Positions 7,939-15,259 of a stretch of DNA of 20,294 bases are shown piece after piece. Position 1 is the stretch's first letter. The number at the start of each line of letters is the position of its first letter. The stretch covers positions 1 to 20,294 of the forward strand of contig DBZY01000080.1 of the NCBI GenBank assembly GCA_002311835.1, in the 5' to 3' direction. Origin of the DNA: Proteobacteria bacterium UBA1148 (GTDB lineage: Bacteria > Pseudomonadota > Gammaproteobacteria > Steroidobacterales > Rariloculaceae). The translations under genes were made by a program, and so were the position numbers. The notes under the pieces were generated by a model, which worked only from the letters and a program-made list of their open reading frames with translations, was not told the origin of the DNA and did not search any database.

Positions 7939-8592
7939 GTGATTGGAACCATATTGAGAGTACTCGTGGTCGGACTCGTGCTGCTAGCCAGCGCGATGCT
8001 CCTGTTCCCTGATGAGCAGCGTCGGCTCCCCTCGCCAACTGTCGCTACCCTTTTGAATGATGCGGACCCGTTGCCATATATCCAGCTAACTGACAAGACG
8101 GGCCAGACATTTACATCTGCGGAACTTAGCAATCAGTTTAGCCTTCTGTTTTTCGGCTTCACTCACTGCCCCGACATTTGCCCATTCACATTAAGCATCC
8201 TCGCAACCATGCACAGAGACTGGTCCACCCCACATATTTCACCGCCTGAAGTAGTCTTTATCAGCGTGGACCCCGACCGAGACAATCCCACTCAGATTAG
8301 CAATTATCTGGCTAACTTTGATTCGAATTTCCAAGGTGTCACAGGTCGACGGGAGGCTATGGACCCCTGGCTCAAGGCACTCGGTGTCAGCGTACATATT
8401 CAGCATCAACCCGATGGGCAACCTTATAACGTCACTCATAATTCCACCATTTATGTTGTGGGGCCCGAGACGAAGCTACTTGCGGTATTCAGCGCACCGC
8501 ATGATGCAGCCACCATCGCCGCTGATTTTTTGAAGATTCGGCAACATTACTTCAACAATCCGTTGCGTTCTTCAGACCCACAGACTTTATGA
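7939..8592 (+). CDS. SCO1/SenC-family copper-binding thioredoxin-fold protein
   Basis: SCO proteins sit in the periplasm, anchored to the inner membrane, and deliver copper to or reduce the CuA site of cytochrome c oxidase. The 217-residue protein has an N-terminal membrane segment (about 5-22). It then has a thioredoxin fold with the copper motif CPDIC (C77, C81) inside FFGFTHCPDIC, FISVDPDRDNP near 108-117, and the distal histidine H167 before STIYVVGP. All three expected copper ligands are present. The GTG start at 7939 is used; a TTG four codons later preceded by GGA is an alternative. The stop overlaps the psd start (ATGA). No oxidase genes are nearby, so its target cannot be read from context. 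Confidence 0.9.
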   Translation: MIGTILRVLVVGLVLLASAMLLFPDEQRRLPSPTVATLLNDADPLPYIQLTDKTGQTFTSAELSNQFSLLFFGFTHCPDICPFTLSILATMHRDWSTPHISPPEVVFISVDPDRDNPTQISNYLANFDSNFQGVTGRREAMDPWLKALGVSVHIQHQPDGQPYNVTHNSTIYVVGPETKLLAVFSAPHDAATIAADFLKIRQHYFNNPLRSSDPQTL

Positions 8593-9452
8593 GGCTCGCG
8601 TTTTCGGTCTGGGCACAATATCTACTGCCCCACCGACTCCTGGCAACACTCATTTATCACATAGCTCGGTGCACCTGGCCAGCAGTGAAAAACCCACTGA
8701 TTCGCTGGTTTACAGCCCATTACGCCGTTGACCTCAACGAAGCAGAGAAAAGTGATGCAGAGTCCTACGAAAGTTTTAACGCTTTCTTTACGCGCCGCCT
8801 AAAGCCCAACTCCCGACCAATTGCCGGCGATGAGCACACCGTTATCTCACCCGTAGACGGTTACCTTACGCAGTTTGGCACCGTGTGTGAGGGAAAGCTG
8901 ATTCAAGCAAAAGGTATGGGCTACCAGATCAATGAACTCCTCGGAGAGCTACAGGGTGAGGCGACTAGTTTGATGATGGGAAGTTATGCAACCTTGTATC
9001 TAGCACCGAATCACTACCACCGCGTACACCTACCGCTTGCGGGAACCCTAAATCGAACGCGCTACATCCCTGGAAAACGATTCAGCGTGAATCAACACAC
9101 GGTATCGGCTGTGCCACAGCTCTTCTGCCGCAATGAAAGAGCTGTATGCTGGTTCGATACAACCATAGGAACACTGGCTATGGTGCTCGTGGGCGCACTA
9201 AACGTTTCCAGTATTAGCACGAAGTGGCTAGGGGAAATCGCAAGCGATAAGCCAAAAGTGTGGTACGACAGCACACCTCAGCGTCGTTATGAGCGCGGAC
9301 AAGAAATCGGACAGTTCAATTTAGGCTCTACTGTGATCCTCATTCTGCCACCTGAACGGCTAATCTGGCGAAGAGAGTTGCAGTCGGGTCAGCGCATTAA
9401 CATGGGAGAAGCGCTGGGCGAGCTGAGTTCAGAAACCGGTACACACATGTGA
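8589..9452 (+). CDS. psd: Phosphatidylserine decarboxylase proenzyme
   Basis: Psd makes phosphatidylethanolamine from phosphatidylserine at the inner membrane. It is a pyruvoyl enzyme that cleaves itself. The 287-residue protein carries the self-cleavage motif LGST at 245-248; S247 should become the pyruvoyl group at the new alpha-chain N-terminus. It also has D90 in ISPVDG and H147 in HYHRVHLP, matching the catalytic Asp-His-Ser set described for E. coli (D90, H147, S254). The N-terminus is of the short bacterial type. The ATG at 8589 overlaps the SCO1 stop by four bases, and its own stop overlaps the epmA start (GTGA), so the three genes are translationally coupled. Confidence 0.97.
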   Translation: MRLAFSVWAQYLLPHRLLATLIYHIARCTWPAVKNPLIRWFTAHYAVDLNEAEKSDAESYESFNAFFTRRLKPNSRPIAGDEHTVISPVDGYLTQFGTVCEGKLIQAKGMGYQINELLGELQGEATSLMMGSYATLYLAPNHYHRVHLPLAGTLNRTRYIPGKRFSVNQHTVSAVPQLFCRNERAVCWFDTTIGTLAMVLVGALNVSSISTKWLGEIASDKPKVWYDSTPQRRYERGQEIGQFNLGSTVILILPPERLIWRRELQSGQRINMGEALGELSSETGTHM

Positions 9453-10432
9453 GCTATATAGATTCGTGGCGACCAACCGCCTCGCGAGAAACACTGTGCG
9501 CACGCGCAGACATGATGACGGCGATTCGATCCTTTTTCACCGAGCGGGATCTGTTGGAAGTGGAAACACCCACGCTGTCTTACGCTGGAACAACGGACCT
9601 ACAAATTGAATCTGCTACAGCGCAAGTCCGATCTCTTGGCTGTGAGCGACTCTACTTAATAACATCACCAGAACTGGCAATGAAACGCCTGTTGGCCGCT
9701 AAGTATGGAGACGTTTATCAGATCTCACGGGTTTTCCGTGATGGGGAACTCGGCCGCTGGCACCAACCGGAATTCACCCTACTAGAATGGTACCGAGTAG
9801 GTTGGAACGAAAAAGACCTCATGAAAGAGGTCGAGGAACTTCTAAGACAGGTGATAGGAGCGTACCAGACAGTAGCGCCAACGATCTGGATAAGTTATCG
9901 CGATGCTTTTATTGAATTCCTTGACGTCGACGTTTTTGCAGATGCGCATGTACTTAAAGAACGATTGGAAACTTTGGATGTGGGCATTCCAGGCAACCTT
10001 AAGGACGACGCTCTTATGGAGCTTGCATTCGGGGCGGTGCTTATCCCTCGCCTGGACCCGAAGGCCATCACATTCATATATGACTTTCCTGAGAACTTAG
10101 CCTCACTCGCCCGCATCAAACTAACAACACCTCCCGTTGCAGCCCGATTCGAAACGTTTCTAGGGGGTATTGAATTGGCGAATGGATTTGATGAACTAAC
10201 AGACGAAGCCGAGCAAAGGACGCGCTTTGAGACCGAAAGGAAGCAGCGACGCAGTGTCGGTCTCCATGCACCTCCTCTGGATGAGGATTTCCTCGCCGCA
10301 CTTTCTCATGGACTTCCTCATTGTGCTGGAGTAGCTATCGGGTTAGACAGATTGTTTGCTGTGGCAACCGGGCTACAAAGCCTCTCTGAGGCGATAAGCT
10401 TTGCTCACCCACAGAAGCAGCCCAAGCGGTAG
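9449..10432 (+). CDS. epmA: EF-P lysine-34 lysyltransferase (EpmA/GenX/PoxA)
   Basis: EpmA is a lysyl-tRNA-synthetase-like enzyme that attaches (R)-beta-lysine to K34 of elongation factor P, needed to relieve ribosome stalling at polyproline. The 327-residue protein is a class II synthetase catalytic core with no tRNA anticodon-binding domain. It shows motif 1 around FFTERDLLEVETP (29-41), motif 2 FRDGELGRWHQPEFTLLEWYR (96-116) and motif 3 near the C-terminus (GVAIGLDRLFAVATG), with GIELANGFDELTD between. Length matches E. coli EpmA (325). The GTG at 9449 overlaps the psd stop. The substrate gene efp lies immediately downstream on the opposite strand, with only two bases between the stops, and epmB follows. 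Confidence 0.97.
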   Translation: MSYIDSWRPTASRETLCARADMMTAIRSFFTERDLLEVETPTLSYAGTTDLQIESATAQVRSLGCERLYLITSPELAMKRLLAAKYGDVYQISRVFRDGELGRWHQPEFTLLEWYRVGWNEKDLMKEVEELLRQVIGAYQTVAPTIWISYRDAFIEFLDVDVFADAHVLKERLETLDVGIPGNLKDDALMELAFGAVLIPRLDPKAITFIYDFPENLASLARIKLTTPPVAARFETFLGGIELANGFDELTDEAEQRTRFETERKQRRSVGLHAPPLDEDFLAALSHGLPHCAGVAIGLDRLFAVATGLQSLSEAISFAHPQKQPKR

Positions 10433-10434
10433 AC

Positions 10435-11004
10435 TCAGCCCTTCACCCGAGAAACATACTCGCCACTTCGGGTATCAACACGAATAACTTCTCCTTGCTC
10501 TACGAACAGCGGGACTCGAACAACCGCACCAGATTCTAGCGTCGCGGGTTTGATACCGCCCTGAGCCGTATCACCCCGCACACCTGGATCCGTCTCGATA
10601 ATAGTGAGCTCAACAAAATTTGGCGGGGTGACTAGAAGCGGCGAACCATTCCATAGCGTCACAAGGCAAGTGTCTTCTCCCTTCAGCCACTGCCTAGCGT
10701 CGGCTACCGCCCTTTCGTCAGCAGCAATCTGCTCGTACGTATCCGGGACCATAAAATGCCAGAAACCCCCGTCAGTGTAGAGATATTGCATATCCTGCTC
10801 ATGTATATCAGCAGCCTCCACAGAGTCGCCAGACTTAAAGGTTTTCTCGACAACCCGCCCCGTCTTGAGGTTGCGGATCTTCACCCTGTTGAACGCCTGG
10901 CCTTTCCCCGGCTTCACAAATTCGTTCTCGATAATTGAACAAGGATCGTTATCAATGAGAATTTTTAGTCCTCCACGAAATTCGTTAGTGTTATAACTCG
11001 CCAT
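10435..11004 (-). CDS. efp: Elongation factor P
   Basis: EF-P binds between the ribosomal P and E sites and promotes peptide bond formation at consecutive prolines. From the ATG at 11004 the protein is 189 residues, beginning MASYNTNEFRGGLKI as in E. coli-type EF-P. The modification loop reads E-F-V-K-P-G-K-G with K34 as the expected beta-lysylation site; K at 34 rather than R fits the EpmA/EpmB system rather than rhamnosylation. The KOW, central and C-terminal OB domains all appear intact, ending GEYVSRVKG. An upstream in-frame start at 11094 would add 30 unconserved residues and is rejected. The gene is convergent with epmA and divergent from epmB, with 104 bases before epmB. Confidence 0.97.
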   Translation of the reverse strand: MASYNTNEFRGGLKILIDNDPCSIIENEFVKPGKGQAFNRVKIRNLKTGRVVEKTFKSGDSVEAADIHEQDMQYLYTDGGFWHFMVPDTYEQIAADERAVADARQWLKGEDTCLVTLWNGSPLLVTPPNFVELTIIETDPGVRGDTAQGGIKPATLESGAVVRVPLFVEQGEVIRVDTRSGEYVSRVKG

Positions 11005-11108
11005 AGATCTGCCGATTGTTCTGATTGATGTGTAGCAAACAAGACGAGGGATAATATCCTCAAGTAACCAGGAAACGAACCCAACTGCGTTCAATCCATA
11101 TTTTTCTC

Positions 11109-12128
11109 ATGGCAATATACAAACTAGCCTCCCGCAAACTAGCTGAATTTAAAGCTGTTGACTGGCAGCAGTCTCTTCGTGAAGCAATTCGCACACCCGC
11201 CGAATTGCTGAGCATCTTGGAGCTTGATGCGGCTGCTGTCGATGGATTCGAGCCCACAGCAAAGGAATTCCCGTTGCTCGTGCCCCGCTCTTTTGTAGCC
11301 AGAATGCGCAAGGGAGACCCTCGGGATCCTCTTCTTTTACAGGTACTCCCAAAACAACGTGAACAGAGCAAGGTTGCGGGCTTCACCCGTGACCCTCTCC
11401 AGGAAACCTGTCTGGCCCAACACGGGGTACTAAAGAAATACTCTGGCCGCGCCCTAATCGTGACAACTGGGGCCTGTCCAATCCATTGCCGTTACTGCTT
11501 CCGCCGGCACTTCCCTTATTCGGATCAGATTGCGAGTAGGGATCACTGGGGCGGGGTTTTAAAAATGCTCCGGGACGCGAAGGACGTTACAGAAGTCATT
11601 CTCTCAGGGGGAGACCCGCTCAGCCTGGTTGATCGCCGCCTCACTGAGCTCGTCGATGAGATAGAAAAACTTGGCTCTGTAAAGACGCTAAGACTCCACA
11701 CCCGCTTTCCTATAGTTCTCCCCGAGCGGGTGGGTAGGAAGCTGCTCAGCATCCTATCTAGAACGAGACTAAGCACGGTGCTAGTTGTCCATTGTAATCA
11801 TGCCAACGAAATTGATGATTCCGTGAGAATTGCTTTAAAGGACTTAAAGTCCACTGGAACACAGTTATTGAATCAATCAGTATTATTGAACGGGATTAAT
11901 GATGACGTTGGTCGGCTAGAAAGACTCAGCCGAGTTTTATTCGACTGCGGTGTACTGCCCTACTACCTGCATCTGCTCGATCCAGTAGCCGGAGCTGCAC
12001 ATTTTGAAGTCGAAGAACCTTATGCTCGGGAACTGGTCACTCAACTGCAACATCGACTTCCCGGATATCTAGTCCCACGGCTGGTTCGTGAAGAACCGGG
12101 AGGGTTAAGTAAAACAATCATCGCCTAA
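11109..12128 (+). CDS. epmB: EF-P (R)-beta-lysine synthase, lysine 2,3-aminomutase type
   Basis: EpmB (YjeK) is a radical SAM, PLP-dependent enzyme that converts L-lysine to (R)-beta-lysine for attachment to EF-P by EpmA. The 339-residue protein has the radical SAM cluster motif CPIHCRYC (C123, C127, C130) followed by FRRHFPY, the LSGGDPL motif (the GGE-like SAM contact), and a C-terminal GGLSKTII in which K335 is the likely PLP lysine. Length matches E. coli EpmB (342) and lacks the extra C-terminal part of clostridial aminomutases. The neighbouring efp and epmA make the assignment firm. The ATG at 11109 is used. It is convergent with the downstream oxidoreductase gene, 47 bases away. Confidence 0.96.
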   Translation: MAIYKLASRKLAEFKAVDWQQSLREAIRTPAELLSILELDAAAVDGFEPTAKEFPLLVPRSFVARMRKGDPRDPLLLQVLPKQREQSKVAGFTRDPLQETCLAQHGVLKKYSGRALIVTTGACPIHCRYCFRRHFPYSDQIASRDHWGGVLKMLRDAKDVTEVILSGGDPLSLVDRRLTELVDEIEKLGSVKTLRLHTRFPIVLPERVGRKLLSILSRTRLSTVLVVHCNHANEIDDSVRIALKDLKSTGTQLLNQSVLLNGINDDVGRLERLSRVLFDCGVLPYYLHLLDPVAGAAHFEVEEPYARELVTQLQHRLPGYLVPRLVREEPGGLSKTIIA

Positions 12129-12175
12129 CCATCAATGACACACAGTTACCTCATAGAGACCCCAGACCACGATAT

Positions 12176-12892
12176 TCAGTTCTCTTCCAGCCGAAAATGA
12201 TAATTAAACGGTGTCCCCAACGTTCTCGCGTTACCCCAAAGAATATACAGACTCTCTATTGCATGAGCGTAGCGAATCGGTCCCAAATCAATGGGTTCAA
12301 GCCCGAGACCTTTAACAAGGGTTGCAACCGTGGCTTTTGCCTGAGCGTCATTGCCAGCTATTGGAACTGTGACGGGACCCCCGGTGGAGGCAGGATCCAC
12401 CATCGTGACCCAATTCATGGTATTAAACGCCTTAACGACCTTCGCCTCGGGCGCCCACCGCTGAACCCATTCACCATTTGAAGGATCAACCGAATAGTCT
12501 CTTAGACCATCGTCACCGACCATCCGTGGGTTCGTTGGATCAATAATAATTTTTCCTGATAGATCTCCTAGGTTAGCCACGACCGCCTCAACCACATTCC
12601 AGGGAACAGCTAGCACCACAATATTTGCCTGAGCCGCTGCCTCTGATTGGCCACTTGCAGACGCACTCCCTCCCGTCCGCGCAACTAGTTCTCGAACTTC
12701 TTCTCGGTTTGGGCTCCGGGATCCGTATACGATGTCGTGACCCAAAATGGCAAACTCCGGTCCAAGCGCATGGGCAACCTCACCAGTTCCAATTATTGCG
12801 ATTGTCTCCGCGAATGTCGTATTCAAATACAGCAACGTAAGTGCCAATACCCACAGGACGCTACTAACTGATTTGCTTAATAAAAGATGCAC
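12176..12892 (-). CDS. NADP-binding oxidoreductase, F420:NADP reductase type, with signal peptide
   Basis: This 238-residue protein is a single Rossmann-type domain of the coenzyme F420-dependent NADP reductase / STEAP-like family. It has the dinucleotide loop GTGEVAHALG (35-44), GSRSP (57-61, likely NADP phosphate recognition), VLAVPW, DPTNPR and VKAFNTMNW (153-161). The partner that exchanges electrons with NADP is not known; nothing here shows that F420 is present. Unusually, the Rossmann strand is preceded by a typical signal peptide: MHLLLSK, a hydrophobic run to about 25, then TFA with a predicted cut before E29. The GTG start at 12892 was chosen because GGAGG lies eight bases upstream (12905-12901). 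A TTG at 12907 adds five residues but overlaps that Shine-Dalgarno. It lies 73 bases downstream of parC on the same strand. Confidence 0.85.
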   Translation of the reverse strand: MHLLLSKSVSSVLWVLALTLLYLNTTFAETIAIIGTGEVAHALGPEFAILGHDIVYGSRSPNREEVRELVARTGGSASASGQSEAAAQANIVVLAVPWNVVEAVVANLGDLSGKIIIDPTNPRMVGDDGLRDYSVDPSNGEWVQRWAPEAKVVKAFNTMNWVTMVDPASTGGPVTVPIAGNDAQAKATVATLVKGLGLEPIDLGPIRYAHAIESLYILWGNARTLGTPFNYHFRLEEN

Positions 12893-12965
12893 TTCGATTG
12901 CCTCCAATCATGATGACCGACTCAAGATGCCAAGTTTGAAAATGGATTCTACCTCAGACTTGACA

Positions 12966-15197
12966 CTACTCCACGATGAGGAGGTCAACCTTCCGGAAAC
13001 CTCGTGGCAGCACTAATCCACGTTGCCCTCGTAATCCAAAATATTCATCGAGATCTGCCGGTTTCAGTGACATATGTCGTTGTCCAGAAACGACCCTTAC
13101 AGACTGCCCCTCAGTAAAGACGCATATCGCAACCATCTTTAGATCCAGCTTTCCAGGAAGGCTGAGAATTTTGTTCCCCTTACCGCGCGGAAGCTCGGGA
13201 AGCTCATCAAGAGTGCACACGAGGAACCTGCCATCACTGGATACCGCAGCGAGGTATTCGTTGCCCTCGCAGATCCTCGCTGCCGGCACAACTGTGAATC
13301 CCCTCGGTACTGTCAAGGCGGTTTTTCCAGCTTTATTCCGTGAGTGGAGGTCTTCAAGCCTCACAATGAAACCGTAGCCTGCCGAAGAAGCTAATACCCA
13401 ACGGTCATTATTTGTCCCTATGAGTACGGCCCTAAAACTTGCTCCATCGGGGGGCTTAAGCCGCCCCGAAAGTGGTTCACCTTGTTCACGAGCCGACGGT
13501 AGCGTGTGCGCCGGTAAACTGTAGGCCCGGCCAGTACTGTCCATGAACAGCGCCAGTTGGTTGCTTCGGCCAACGGCCGCAGCCAAAAACTGATCACCGG
13601 AGCGATAGCTTAGCGCCTCCACACTCACCTCATGACCCTTAGCGGCTCGAGCCCAGCCTCGTTCCGATAATACGACGGTGACAGGTTCGCTGGACACCAA
13701 CTTTGACTCATCCATTGCCTGTGCTGCATCACGTTCAACTATTACCGTACGTCTCCCATCCCCGTGCTCTTCTGCAAGCACCAACAATTCTTCTTTTATC
13801 AATTTTGTTAAGCGTGCCTTTGAACGCAGAGTCTTTTCTAGATATACCTTTTCCTCCGCGAGAGTTTCCTGCTCACCGAGAATTTTCATCTCCTCGAGCT
13901 TCGCCAGATGACGTAGACGGAGCTCTAGAATAGCCTCTGCCTGAGTATTGCTTAGCTTGAAACGCCGCATTAACACAGCCTTAGAGCTCTCTTCATTTCG
14001 GATGATCTTGATCACTGCATCAATGTTGAGATACGCGACCAATAAACCATCAAAAATATGAAGCCGCTCGATGACTCGATCTAACCGATGTTTTAAACGA
14101 CGCTTGACAGTATCAATACGAAACTTGAGCCACCCCTCTAGAAAACCCTTCAGCCCGAAGACAGCAGGTAGCCCATCAAGACCGATAACATTCAGATTTA
14201 CGCGCACCGTACGCTCAAGATCTGTGGTTGCGAAGAGGTGGCCCATAAGGGCATTGGTATCCACTCGATTCGACCGGGTTGTCAATACCAGCCGAGTGGG
14301 ATTCTCATAATCTGATTCATCGCGCAAATCCTCCATCATAGGTAGCTTCTTCGACCGCATCTGGGTTGCAATCTGCTCTAATACCTTCGCTCCGGAAACC
14401 TGGTATGGCAGCTCCGTAATAATGATTTCACCATCTTGAATCTCGTAACAGGCTCGAAGTTTTAGGCTACCGTTACCCGTTTTATAAATTGTCACGATGT
14501 CCGCATGCGAAGAAATTAGCTCAGCACCTGTTGGAAAATCAGGTCCTTTGATATGTTTCATTAACTGGCCGAGCGTAATTTCCGGCTGATCTAGAAGTCT
14601 AATTAACGCACTGACAACCTCGCGAATATTATGCGGTGGAGCATCGGTCGACATACCAACGGCAATACCACTAGTACCGTTAAGCAATAGATTCGGTAGC
14701 TGTGCAGGAAGCAGAGTGGGCTCCTGTAAAGTTCCATCGAAATTAGGAACCCAGTCAACGGTCCCTTGACCGAGTTCCGCAAGCAACACTTGTGCATAGC
14801 GCGTCATTCGCGCTTCCGTGTAGCGCATGGCGGCGAAAGACTTGGGGTCATCCTGAGAACCCCAGTTACCGTGGCCATCGATAATAGGGTAGCGGTATGA
14901 AAATGGCTGAGCCATATGCACCATCGCTTCATAACAGGCGGAATCGCCATGGGGATGAAACTTGCCAATAACATCCCCCACCACACGGGCTGCTTTCTTT
15001 GGTTTCGCAGACGCTGATATTCCAAGATCACTCATAGCGTAGACAATTCGCCTTTGTACCGGTTTCAATCCATCCCCGATGTGCGGCAACGCACGGTCCA
15101 GGATCACGTACATTGAGTAGTCGAGGTACGCCTTCTCCGCGAAAGTCGCGAGCGGGACTCGCTCGACTCCCTCGAAGTTCAGTTCCTGTTCTTTCAT
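12966..15197 (-). CDS. parC: DNA topoisomerase IV subunit A
   Basis: ParC with ParE separates linked daughter chromosomes after replication. The 743-residue protein has the breakage-reunion domain with catalytic tyrosine Y126 in AAMRYTEARM, the helix RVVGDVIGKFHPHGDSACYE, and a C-terminal DNA-wrapping domain with degenerate repeats. It is shorter than GyrA (about 870), lies beside parE, and lacks a clear GyrA box, so ParC is favoured. In the quinolone-determining region the residues equivalent to E. coli S80 and E84 are S86 and E90, the susceptible wild-type state. The ATG at 15197 has a good Shine-Dalgarno, AGGTGA four bases upstream. It follows parE by 62 bases, and its order after parE suggests one transcript. 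Confidence 0.97.
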   Translation of the reverse strand: MKEQELNFEGVERVPLATFAEKAYLDYSMYVILDRALPHIGDGLKPVQRRIVYAMSDLGISASAKPKKAARVVGDVIGKFHPHGDSACYEAMVHMAQPFSYRYPIIDGHGNWGSQDDPKSFAAMRYTEARMTRYAQVLLAELGQGTVDWVPNFDGTLQEPTLLPAQLPNLLLNGTSGIAVGMSTDAPPHNIREVVSALIRLLDQPEITLGQLMKHIKGPDFPTGAELISSHADIVTIYKTGNGSLKLRACYEIQDGEIIITELPYQVSGAKVLEQIATQMRSKKLPMMEDLRDESDYENPTRLVLTTRSNRVDTNALMGHLFATTDLERTVRVNLNVIGLDGLPAVFGLKGFLEGWLKFRIDTVKRRLKHRLDRVIERLHIFDGLLVAYLNIDAVIKIIRNEESSKAVLMRRFKLSNTQAEAILELRLRHLAKLEEMKILGEQETLAEEKVYLEKTLRSKARLTKLIKEELLVLAEEHGDGRRTVIVERDAAQAMDESKLVSSEPVTVVLSERGWARAAKGHEVSVEALSYRSGDQFLAAAVGRSNQLALFMDSTGRAYSLPAHTLPSAREQGEPLSGRLKPPDGASFRAVLIGTNNDRWVLASSAGYGFIVRLEDLHSRNKAGKTALTVPRGFTVVPAARICEGNEYLAAVSSDGRFLVCTLDELPELPRGKGNKILSLPGKLDLKMVAICVFTEGQSVRVVSGQRHMSLKPADLDEYFGLRGQRGLVLPRGFRKVDLLIVE

Positions 15198-15259
15198 TTA
15201 TTCACCTGCATAGAGGATGGTCTATTCTTCCTAAGTTAGAGTTACTAGAAGACTGTCTC

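Noticed and set aside
11005..11094. Extended EF-P reading frame upstream of the ATG at 11004
   Set aside because: The 30 added residues have no resemblance to EF-P, and the conserved start MASYNTNEFRGG is at 11004. The extension covers the promoter region shared with epmB.
12129..12175. Bidirectional terminator between epmB and the oxidoreductase
   Set aside because: I could find no stem-loop with a T run in this 47-base gap.
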